From: Bradymonadales bacterium | Lineage (GTDB): Bacteria; Myxococcota_A; UBA9042; PWKZ01 | Direction: 5' to 3' | Length of the DNA: 41,622 bases | NCBI GenBank assembly: GCA_003559575.1 | Contig: PWKZ01000303.1 | Location: 1-41,622 of the forward strand | Shown: piece by piece, positions 25,661-32,823 of the stretch | Position numbering within the stretch: position 1 is the first letter of the stretch | How the letters are laid out: each line of letters opens with the position of its first letter | Translations under genes and position numbers: made by a program | Notes under the pieces: generated by a model | What the model was told of the DNA's origin: nothing | The model's database searches: none | What the model saw: only the letters and a program-made list of their open reading frames with translations

Positions 25661-25704
25661 CACCCGCCTCATTCCCCTCGGTCCACGGACGCGGTGGAGG
25701 ATTG
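25661..25704 (+). repeat. Dispersed repeat, end fragment (type 1 terminus), copy E-left
   Basis: CACCCGCCTCATTCCCCTCG, then GTCCACGGACGCGGTGGAGG, then ATTG: the terminal part of the type 1 element, matching the minus strand of copy A nearly base for base. It directly abuts a second element. Confidence 0.8.
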
Positions 25705-25882
25705 AGATAATCGTCGGCTCATCCGGGGATTCGCGGACGGGTTTGCGCACATTTGCGGCGTCACCCGCAGACGAATTAGTGCTCGACGTGAGCGCTGCGC
25801 TGGCCTCCGCCTGAGACCGTCTTGTCTCTTGCACATGCACGCGACTCCACTTGGCGGGTCTCCTCAGAACGAGCTGCTATGG
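25705..25882 (+). repeat. Dispersed MITE-like repeat, copy E-right
   Basis: It begins GAGATAATCGTCGGCTCATCC-like (type 3 end), carries the core TTTGCGGCGTCACCC...GCTCGACGTGAGCGCTGCG, and ends CAGAACGAGCTGCTATGG. Length (178) equals that of copies B, C and F. The right end is more diverged than in copy F, suggesting an older insertion. Confidence 0.85.
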
Positions 25883-25885
25883 TGA

Positions 25886-25915
25886 TTGAGACAACTTGGG
25901 GGGGTGTGCTAGTCT
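25886..25915 (+). promoter_or_regulatory. Candidate promoter at the edge of a repeat
   Basis: TTGAGA (25886-25891), 18 bases, TAGTCT (25910-25915), about 45 bases before the lipoprotein gene start. It abuts the end of repeat copy E-right. Confidence 0.35.
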
Positions 25916-25959
25916 TTGCTCGATCTGGGAGGCGGCTTTCACCCCTCGGAGACTCATTC

Positions 25960-27048
25960 ATGCGCGGCGGCAACGACATCTCTCGCTTTCCTTTCTGTCG
26001 AGTTGGGCTACCGGCCACCCTCGTCCTCCTGCTCCTTCTGTGCGGCTGCTTCAAGCCGGAGCGCGAGGAGATTGCCGGGCGGGGCGCACGCGAGGAGCGC
26101 AAGCAACTCTATGTGGCGCCCGCCGAACAACTCGTGCGCGCCGGCGAAGAAGAAATACGATCGCTTGAAGAGTCCCGATTACCGGAAGAGGTTCAAGCCA
26201 TCGTGGTCGCCGAGATGAGCGGCTTCACCATGACACTCGCCGACCTGGAGCGGCGCTACAACGAGCTCCCACGCCATATTCGTTACGCCTACGGCACACC
26301 GGCCAGGCTCCTTGACCTCTTGGACCATTTGCTGTCTTTCGAGGTCATCGCCGCCGACGCCCGCGGCCGGGGGCTCGACCGGCGCCATCGAGTCCTGACG
26401 GCCACAAAGCGTGCCATGGCGAGCGCGTTGCTGACCGATTTGCTACAGACGGAACTCAAGGTCGACCCTGTCACCACTGAAGAGGTCCGCGCCGAGTACG
26501 AGGCAAACCCTGATCGCTACTACTCGCCCGACACCGTCAAGACCTTGGCGCTGGCGATGGCGACCCGTACCGGCGCCGAGAAGATCCGCACAAAACTCAC
26601 GGCCGACGAGGGTGCGACGGTCGAAGAGCGCCGGCAACGTTTTGAAGAGGCAGTGGCAAAGCACTCCGTCGACGCACGCTCTCGCGCGCAGAGCGGCTAC
26701 CTCGGAGCGATCACCTCGGATGGCAGGGGCCCCTATGACGTCCCACCGGTTCTGCGCGAAGCGGCGCTCGAGCTTGAAGTCGCGGGCGCAATCTCGAAGG
26801 TGGTGAGCGTCGGAGAGCGTCATTTCATCCTGTTTCTCAAAGAACGCCGCCCGGGACAGCCCTTGACTCTGGCCGAGGCGGAAGGCACCATTCGCAGCCG
26901 CCAATACCAGGCCCGGCGCGCGGCGGCAATAGAGCGCTTCGTGGCCGATCTCAAAAGCGAGGCCGACATCCAAATCGACACCGAGGTGTTGGCGAACGAG
27001 CAGAGTGCTCACGAGCGCTCAGCAGGCGCAACGCCGATAGGAAACTGA
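25960..27048 (+). CDS. Lipoprotein PpiC-type peptidyl-prolyl isomerase
   Basis: 362 aa. A type II signal peptide ends LLLLLLCGC (lipobox Cys30), so the protein is membrane-anchored facing the periplasm. A SurA-N-like helical region (PARLLDLLDHLLSFEVIAADARGRG) follows. A parvulin-like domain has FEEAVAKHSVDARSRAQSGYLGAI and VPPVLREAALELEVAGAIS with VGERHFILFLKER, matching the Gly-rich, Phe-x-x-Leu pattern of the rotamase fold. The expected role is folding of exported proteins, especially outer-membrane proteins. ATG 25960 has GGAGA at a suitable distance; the earlier in-frame region is repeat. Its TGA overlaps the ATG of the next, related gene by one base. Confidence 0.82.
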   Translation: MRGGNDISRFPFCRVGLPATLVLLLLLCGCFKPEREEIAGRGAREERKQLYVAPAEQLVRAGEEEIRSLEESRLPEEVQAIVVAEMSGFTMTLADLERRYNELPRHIRYAYGTPARLLDLLDHLLSFEVIAADARGRGLDRRHRVLTATKRAMASALLTDLLQTELKVDPVTTEEVRAEYEANPDRYYSPDTVKTLALAMATRTGAEKIRTKLTADEGATVEERRQRFEEAVAKHSVDARSRAQSGYLGAITSDGRGPYDVPPVLREAALELEVAGAISKVVSVGERHFILFLKERRPGQPLTLAEAEGTIRSRQYQARRAAAIERFVADLKSEADIQIDTEVLANEQSAHERSAGATPIGN

Positions 27049-28115
27049 TGCAATTCAACCCCTTGAGGCCCTCTCACGACCGCAAGCTCTTCGTCTCCTC
27101 CGTCGCGGTGGCGGCGATTGTAATCGCCGCGACAGTTGCTTCGGCCGAGCGCTTGCTCGTCGACCGCGTCGCGGCGCTCGTGGGCGACGAAGTGATAACC
27201 GAGTACGAGGTCCAGCAGGCGATTGGGCCCGGGCTCGCCGAGATCAATCGGATCGACGACCCCCAAACGCGACTGAAAGAGTTCGACCGCCGGCGGTTCG
27301 AGGCCCTCGACGAGCTCGTCGCCGAGGTGCTGGTGCTGGAGGAGGCTGAGAAGCTCGAGCTGCCGGTGAGCGACGAAGAGGTTGACGCGCACATCCGCCG
27401 CACCATGCAAATGAGCGGCTGGACCGAGGCTGAGTTGCTCGCCAACCTCAGACAGCTGGGATACGAAACGCTTGATGCGTATCGCGAGAAGACCCGCAAG
27501 GAGATGCTCAAGGCCTACGCGTTTCAAATCCGGGTCGGCGCGCGCGTCAACGTCACCGAGGAGGAGGTCAAGGCCGAGTTTCGTGAACGCTACCCCAACG
27601 ATCAGCAAGAGCAGGTTCGCGCCCGTCACATCTTGCTGCGCGTCCCCGAGCTGACAACCGCCACCGAGATGGCCGAGATTTACGAGAAGGCCCAGCGAAT
27701 CCGCCGCGAGATCACGAGTGGCGAGCTGACCTTTGAGGAGGCGGCGCGCCGCTACTCCGAGGACACGGGCTCCGCCTCCGGTGGGGGCGACCTCGGCTTC
27801 TTTACCCGTTATCTGCTCGACGAGCGGTTCACCGCCTACGCCTTCGGGCTCGATGAAGGTGAACTGTCTGAGGTGGTCGAGACTCCACTCGGAGTGCACC
27901 TGATCGAGGTCACCGACCGGCGTTGGCGCGACATCGACAGCTTCGACCGCGAGGAGCTCGAGTCCTTTATCCACCAGTCGCTCACCATGAAGGCCCGGGA
28001 GCGGGCCTATCGCCAGTGGATCCGAGAACTAAGAGCCGGCGCCTATATCGACATTCGGATGCCGTCGCTCCTCGATGATCACCCCGAGGGCCTCGAGCAG
28101 CTGACGCGAGATTGA
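27048..28115 (+). CDS. SurA-like periplasmic chaperone/peptidyl-prolyl isomerase
   Basis: 355 aa. A signal peptide (SVAVAAIVIAATVASA) is followed by LLVDRVAALVGDEVITEYEV, the SurA N-terminal hallmark. The chaperone helices include ALDELVAEVLVLEEAEKL and EEVDAHIRRTMQMSGWTEAE. The parvulin domain (about 195-290) has VRARHILLRVPE, FEEAARRYSEDTGSASGGGD, LGFFTRYLLDERFTAYAFGL and ETPLGVHLIEVTDRR. Only one parvulin domain is present, as in SurA/PrsA variants outside gamma-proteobacteria. It forms a pair with the upstream lipoprotein isomerase, probably both serving outer-membrane protein biogenesis. Confidence 0.9.
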   Translation: MQFNPLRPSHDRKLFVSSVAVAAIVIAATVASAERLLVDRVAALVGDEVITEYEVQQAIGPGLAEINRIDDPQTRLKEFDRRRFEALDELVAEVLVLEEAEKLELPVSDEEVDAHIRRTMQMSGWTEAELLANLRQLGYETLDAYREKTRKEMLKAYAFQIRVGARVNVTEEEVKAEFRERYPNDQQEQVRARHILLRVPELTTATEMAEIYEKAQRIRREITSGELTFEEAARRYSEDTGSASGGGDLGFFTRYLLDERFTAYAFGLDEGELSEVVETPLGVHLIEVTDRRWRDIDSFDREELESFIHQSLTMKARERAYRQWIRELRAGAYIDIRMPSLLDDHPEGLEQLTRD

Positions 28116-28116
28116 T

Positions 28117-28947
28117 TTGCGAACCTTTGTTGCCGCCGTGGTGCAATTTCGTGCGAGCGGCGAGATAGAACGCAACCTCGACAAGGCCACGCGACTTCTA
28201 CGCGCCGCCCGAGCCGAGGGCGCCGAGTTCATCGCGCTGCCGGAGAACTACGCGCACTTCAGTCTCCCCGGCTCGAAGCCTGCGCCGATAGACTCCCTGA
28301 GAGGCGCGATTACGTCGCGGATGGCCGACTTGGCCGGAGAACTCGGCTGCTACCTGCTTTTAGGTGGCCAACCGGAGCGTGCGCCGGAGGAGACGAGGTA
28401 TTACAACACCTCTCTCGTCGTCTCACCTGGCGGACAGATTTTGGGCCACTATCGCAAACGCCACATGTTTGAAGCGCGGCTCCCCGATGGCACGACGCTC
28501 AACGAAGCGACGACAATGCTGGCGGGGAGCGAGATCGTAACCGTGCCGACACCATTGGCCGTTTTCGGCCTCTCGATCTGCTTTGATTTGAGGTTCCCCG
28601 AGCACTTCCGCGCCCTCGGGGCGCAAGGCGCCGAGGTGTTGACCGCGCCAAGCGCGTTCACCCGCGCCACGGGCTCCGCCCACTGGCACATCTTGTGCCG
28701 GGCACGCGCCATCGAGAACCAGTGCTTCCTACTGGCCCCAAACCAGGCCGGCCGGCACGGCGGCAAGCGCGAGAGCTACGGCCACAGCTTGATAGTCGAC
28801 CCCTGGGGGGAGATCCTTGCCGAGGTGCGGCGAGAAGAGGGGATCGCCGTGGCGAGGTTGGAAGCCCGCAAGCTCGCCGAAGTCCGCCAACGAATGGCGG
28901 TCCGACCCCTGCCGATCAAACCCAGGATTTATAAGGAAGAGCCCTAA
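28117..28947 (+). CDS. Carbon-nitrogen hydrolase (Nit/omega-amidase type)
   Basis: 276 aa. Nitrilase superfamily with the complete catalytic triad: Glu43 (ALPENYAHF), Lys114 (HYRKRHMF) and Cys155 (GLSICFDLRFPE). The NEATTMLAGSE, QGAEVLTAPSAFT and HWHILCRARAIENQCF segments match the Nit subgroup of deaminated glutathione amidases/omega-amidases. Cytosolic. The TTG start lies two bases after the preceding stop; the ribosome site is weak, so GTG 28138 is a remote alternative. The last codon is followed by TAA that belongs to the inserted repeat C, so the original C-terminus may have been changed by the insertion. Confidence 0.9.
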   Translation: MRTFVAAVVQFRASGEIERNLDKATRLLRAARAEGAEFIALPENYAHFSLPGSKPAPIDSLRGAITSRMADLAGELGCYLLLGGQPERAPEETRYYNTSLVVSPGGQILGHYRKRHMFEARLPDGTTLNEATTMLAGSEIVTVPTPLAVFGLSICFDLRFPEHFRALGAQGAEVLTAPSAFTRATGSAHWHILCRARAIENQCFLLAPNQAGRHGGKRESYGHSLIVDPWGEILAEVRREEGIAVARLEARKLAEVRQRMAVRPLPIKPRIYKEEP

Positions 28948-29119
28948 TTCCCCATCAAACCGAGCACCGAGCGCGTCGAAACGGGGTGAGCTGCAAGGAA
29001 GCAAGCCGATTTGAGCGCAGTCCAACGCAGCGTCTACGTCGAGCAAAAAAATCGGTGAAGCTGACGCCGCAGATGGCCCCGTAGCGACGCGCGAATGCCG
29101 GTGCAGGTGGGGAATTAGG
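28943..29119 (-). repeat. Dispersed MITE-like repeat, copy C
   Basis: 177 bases with perfect 12-base terminal inverted repeats CCTAATTCCCCA/TGGGGAATTAGG (type 2). The core on the minus strand is CATCTGCGGCGTCAGC...GCTCGACGTAGACGCTGCG. No target duplication is evident. It fills the gap between two convergent genes and provides the stop codon of the upstream one. Confidence 0.9.
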
Positions 29120-29122
29120 CAA

Positions 29123-30850
29123 TCAGAAGTTCCAGAAGAGTCGCGCTTGGACTGAGACGGAGGGGGCGGCGGCGAGCCCCAGATCGGCGTTGTCGAGCCC
29201 GTTGAACGGCACCAGGGTCGCCACAATCAACCGCGCATCAAAGCTCTCCGCCAGACGCAGAAACCCGGTCACATCGGCCTCGAAGCCAAGGTTCAACGAT
29301 TGCCCCGGGGTGCCGGCGGCGACAAAAGCGCGCGCAAACAAAAGATCGAGGCGCACTCCCAGCGAGAGGTCACCCTTCGAATAGAAGGTGTGTTGCGCCC
29401 AGGGCTTCAGATACCAGGAGTTGGTGACGGCGCCAATCACCTCACGATAGAGCAGATAGTCGATGGTATAGGCGCGGGCGAACTTGAAGTTGGTGAGCCG
29501 CCGGTTGCGGACCTGAAAGCTCTGCGCCGAAGGGCTCTCCACGTCGACCACCTCGGAGCCGTCCTGGATCCCGAAAACACCGCCCGTGTCGTCGCCGGTG
29601 GCGAAACCGAACTCCAGCCCCATCTCGGTCGGTCCGATGTGATACTGCGCCCTCAGCACCCCTCCCCCTTGAAGAATATCCTTGGAGGTGTCGGCCCGCC
29701 GCAGCAACTCCGAGGAGGACACGTGGCCGTAGGCCATTGCAAGTTCGATCTCGATCTGGAGCAGGTGACCGGGGCGAGGCGCCCACAAGAGGCGCGCCCA
29801 AATGTCGGGATACCAGAGGAAGGCGTCGCGGTGGGCGAGACGAATGCAGTCAAAGGCGATGTCAAGCATCGAGTCGGGGCCCAACAGGCAGGCGTCCTCT
29901 AGCGGCGCGTTGCGATCCTGGCGCTCGGAGGTGGTCTCCTGGGTGCGGAAGACACTCATCACACCCCAATCGAAAACAGGACGGCGGCGCTCGAACAGAT
30001 CGTGCTCTCGCGCTCTCAGCTCCTCGATGCGACGTGGGCGGCTCTCCAGGAAAACGATCCACTGGCCGATAGTGTCGGCGGTGGTGTAGCCATAGGGCTG
30101 ACCAAGCGGCTGGGCGCGGGAGGCGGAGGTGACGCCCGAGTAGAAGAAGTCCCACGAAAAGCCGAGGTGATAGCCGGCGTAAGAGCCCATGAACTCGGCG
30201 CGGTCGACGGCCGCGCCGAAGTCGTCGTCGACCCCCAGCCCGGCGTTGCGCAGGATCCCGAGTCCCCACTGATCGGGGATCCGCCCGAGGCGGATCGTGA
30301 TGGCGTCGAAGAGCAGCAGCTCTCCCCACAACGCCTTCACATGCACGCTGTCCTTGAAGGAGTTGATGCCCGAGGTGGGCGGCGCCTGCCCCCCTGCCGC
30401 CGGGCGCATGAAGAGCGCGTCGGCGCGAGGCCCAAAGGCCGGCGTCGAACCCATCACCAGGTTATCCAAGGCGTCGATGATGGCGTGCACTCGAATCCGC
30501 TCACCGATCAACATCTCCGGCTGATAGCGCAAGCGGATATTGGCGCCGGCCAGGAGCTGTGAGTCGGCCCAGCCACCCTCGAAGCCTTCGTTGACCCGAC
30601 TCTCAAGCGGCGACGAAGGAATCCCGGAGGTGCCGCGCGTGCCGAGATCACCCCGCCAGTAGAGCCCGGAGCGAAACCTGAACCCCCCGTGGTGCCGGAG
30701 GGAGAAGAGAGAGCCCAGCGGAGCGTCGCGGTCGCTGTCGGCCCACCCCGGGGAGCGCTCAATCATCTGGCGCTCGGGGCGCGCAAACGCGGGTCCACCA
30801 CAAAAGCACGCGGCAAACAGAAGCAAGACTAGAAAACTACGGCGATACAA
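29123..30850 (-). CDS. TIGR04551-like outer-membrane beta-barrel protein
   Basis: 575 aa. A signal peptide (FLVLLLFAACFCGGPAFA) is followed by a long beta-rich sequence. It alternates aromatic-rich strands such as YWRGDLGTRG, GYHLGFSWDFFYSG, LLWAPRPGHLLQIEIEL and LSLGVRLDLLFARAF, and ends WNF with a C-terminal Phe, typical of outer-membrane proteins. Segments such as VHVKALWGELLLFDAITIRL and IPDQWGLGI fit the TIGR04551 family of myxobacteria. TTG 30850 (GGTGAGG five bases upstream) is preferred over ATG 30895, because that ATG lies inside the -10 box of the promoter. Pore or receptor function is unknown. Confidence 0.75.
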   Translation of the reverse strand: MYRRSFLVLLLFAACFCGGPAFARPERQMIERSPGWADSDRDAPLGSLFSLRHHGGFRFRSGLYWRGDLGTRGTSGIPSSPLESRVNEGFEGGWADSQLLAGANIRLRYQPEMLIGERIRVHAIIDALDNLVMGSTPAFGPRADALFMRPAAGGQAPPTSGINSFKDSVHVKALWGELLLFDAITIRLGRIPDQWGLGILRNAGLGVDDDFGAAVDRAEFMGSYAGYHLGFSWDFFYSGVTSASRAQPLGQPYGYTTADTIGQWIVFLESRPRRIEELRAREHDLFERRRPVFDWGVMSVFRTQETTSERQDRNAPLEDACLLGPDSMLDIAFDCIRLAHRDAFLWYPDIWARLLWAPRPGHLLQIEIELAMAYGHVSSSELLRRADTSKDILQGGGVLRAQYHIGPTEMGLEFGFATGDDTGGVFGIQDGSEVVDVESPSAQSFQVRNRRLTNFKFARAYTIDYLLYREVIGAVTNSWYLKPWAQHTFYSKGDLSLGVRLDLLFARAFVAAGTPGQSLNLGFEADVTGFLRLAESFDARLIVATLVPFNGLDNADLGLAAAPSVSVQARLFWNF

Positions 30851-30893
30851 TATTGCCTCACCAGCCCATGGGGCCCTCGACAAGGGCTGAGGC

Positions 30894-30922
30894 ATCCTAG
30901 AAACGATCCCCAGTGTTGTCAA
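30894..30922 (-). promoter_or_regulatory. Sigma-70-type promoter of the TIGR04551-like gene
   Basis: On the minus strand: TTGACA (30922-30917), 17 bases, TAGGAT (30899-30894). It predicts a transcription start near 30887 and a short leader before the TTG start at 30850. Confidence 0.7.
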
Positions 30923-30933
30923 CGGCCCTGAGA

Positions 30934-30968
30934 CGCGTCCGTGGACCGAGGGGAGTGAGGATTAGGGG
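30934..30968 (-). repeat. Dispersed repeat remnant, copy G
   Basis: The + strand CGCGTCCGTGGACCGAGG followed by GGAGTGAGG is identical to bases 5-30 of the window (copy A). It then runs into ATTAGGGGG, resembling the type 2 terminus. A short solo end. Confidence 0.7.
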
Positions 30969-30969
30969 G

Positions 30970-32682
30970 CTATGCACTAGGTTGGCTGGGGAATTGGGGT
31001 AACTGGATGGTCGGGTGGGTGGCGGCGGCCAGCAGCTTGCGGAAAGACTCGCTCCCCAAAGCGCGGCTCACGATCTGTCGCGCGACGTGTTCCATCTTGA
31101 CGCCGGCCTCCTTGTCGAGCGGCGCGCTGCCGCCGCGCAGCACACCGCGCGCCAAAACCCGGCTCAACGGCTCCTCGTCGCTCTCCGGCCCGCCGCACAG
31201 GAGCTGCTGGTAACGAGTCCCGATGGCCTGCGCCGGACCGTCGCCCACGATCTCGCCGGCGGCCAGCGCCAACGCCATCAACTGAGCGAGATTCAGTGGC
31301 GCCGCCCGAGGTCGCATCACGCTTGAGACCCCCCACCGCGCGAGGACGTGGTTGGTCCGCTTCACAATGTCGTTGTCGTCGGCAAAAATGCGGCTTAGCC
31401 CGTCATAATTGGGCGCCGCGGGGTCTCCTAACAGGTAGGGCTCGCCCATCATGACCTGCACAACGGAGCGCTCGATCGCGCGCTCGAAACATACCACCGC
31501 CTCATCGAAGCGCGCCCGCTTGGATCGGCGCAGGCCGGCGGCGAACAGGTCGACTGTCCGAAGGGAGTCCTGGAGGAGGCGCCCTCCAGGGGCCCAGGTG
31601 GACTGAAGCGTCCGGAGGAAGTGCGAGTTGGCCGCCATCTCTTTTTCGGCCACCAGTTTGCCTTGCGCGGCGCCCAGCTTTTTCCAGTTGGAGATGAGCC
31701 GCCGGTGCAACAGCCGCCGCTGATTGTCCACCAAGGGGGAGTGCCGGAATCGGTCCCAGTCCGTAAAGATCCGCACGAAATCAACCAGCGCCTCACCGGA
31801 AGTCCAGAACAAACTGAGAATATCGGGGTGTTTGGCCACATGGCCGGCCAGGCGAAGCGCCGCCGCGTAATTGCGGCCGTTGAAGCTCTCGATCAAGAGC
31901 TTCGCCAGGGGCGGCACCAACTCCGCCGCACCGACGACCGGTTCGTGCGCGCCGCCGGGGGGCGTAGCTTCTCGTCCTCCGTCATTGCCGGCGACAAGCT
32001 GCGGGTCATCTATGCGATCAGTGCGCTCGAGGCGCTGACTTATCTCCCGCCCGCGGTGATTCTTCCTCGGTGGGGCGGCAACCTCCAGAACTTTGAAGGT
32101 CAAACTGAACGGCCGCTCGATCTCGTGATAGCGCTCCGCCTCCGAATACACGACGGGGATCTCATGCCGGCGGGCCAGTGCGGCCATGACGACCGACTGT
32201 TCGGGGGTCGCGTCGCCGGGATAGAACAGCACCGGCAGGTTGGAGCCTGAGCTTTGCAGCCGATCGAAGAGGCGCGCGCCGCTCTGCGACAGCGACTCGC
32301 CGCGCAGCGGCAGGAGCCCCACATTGAAGCCGAGCTCGTCGAGCGCTGCGGCCGCCTCGCGGGTCTGCGGCTCGTCACCGGGTGTATACAGCAGCAACAC
32401 ACGGGCCGGCTGCAACACCGCCGCCGCCAACGACACGAGGCGGCTGCCGGGCCCGGCAAAGCAGGTCATGGTGCGACACCCGCGAAGAACCGGCGCGACC
32501 TCGACGAGCTTTGGGAGATAACGAATCTCATAAGGGAACAGGCGCTCGACCACCTCGTTCAAGCGACGCGTGGCGCCCTTCCTGCCGGAACCCGCCACAG
32601 AGAGGAACTCGCGCATCCCTGCCCGGATGAACTGGAGATCATCGGGCTCACAAACAGCAGCGAGCGTTTCAAAGACCCCCAT
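30970..32682 (-). CDS. Orphan CARF/TIGR02710-like protein with degenerate HEPN-type motif
   Basis: 570 aa. Residues about 70-180 look like a Rossmann/CARF-type domain: CRTMTCFAGPGSRLVSLAA, RVLLLYTPGDEP, PVLFYPGDATPEQSVVMAAL, IPVVYSEAERY. The C-terminal half resembles the TIGR02710 CRISPR-associated family: FNGRNYAAALRLAGHVAKH, FTDWDRFRH, then RARFDEAVVCFERAIERSVVQ, and IVKRTNHVLARWG where the family has Arg-Asn-x-Ser-Ile-Leu-Ala-His-Gly. The His of that motif is Arg here. ATG 32682 follows AGGGAG. No cas genes or CRISPR array are in the window. The assignment rests on pattern likeness only; alternatives include an unrelated Rossmann-fold protein. Confidence 0.5.
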   Translation of the reverse strand: MGVFETLAAVCEPDDLQFIRAGMREFLSVAGSGRKGATRRLNEVVERLFPYEIRYLPKLVEVAPVLRGCRTMTCFAGPGSRLVSLAAAVLQPARVLLLYTPGDEPQTREAAAALDELGFNVGLLPLRGESLSQSGARLFDRLQSSGSNLPVLFYPGDATPEQSVVMAALARRHEIPVVYSEAERYHEIERPFSLTFKVLEVAAPPRKNHRGREISQRLERTDRIDDPQLVAGNDGGREATPPGGAHEPVVGAAELVPPLAKLLIESFNGRNYAAALRLAGHVAKHPDILSLFWTSGEALVDFVRIFTDWDRFRHSPLVDNQRRLLHRRLISNWKKLGAAQGKLVAEKEMAANSHFLRTLQSTWAPGGRLLQDSLRTVDLFAAGLRRSKRARFDEAVVCFERAIERSVVQVMMGEPYLLGDPAAPNYDGLSRIFADDNDIVKRTNHVLARWGVSSVMRPRAAPLNLAQLMALALAAGEIVGDGPAQAIGTRYQQLLCGGPESDEEPLSRVLARGVLRGGSAPLDKEAGVKMEHVARQIVSRALGSESFRKLLAAATHPTIQLPQFPSQPSA

Positions 32683-32823
32683 GAGTCTCCCTGGTTGCAA
32701 ATAGTTGACGGGTGGACGATATCCAACTTGCAGTCCGCGAGCGCATGGCCCATTGACTGCTTGAACGCCAAGTTACCAGAGTGGCCTTGATCCCTCAACT
32801 ATCAGGGAGGGGGAGGAGGCAAG

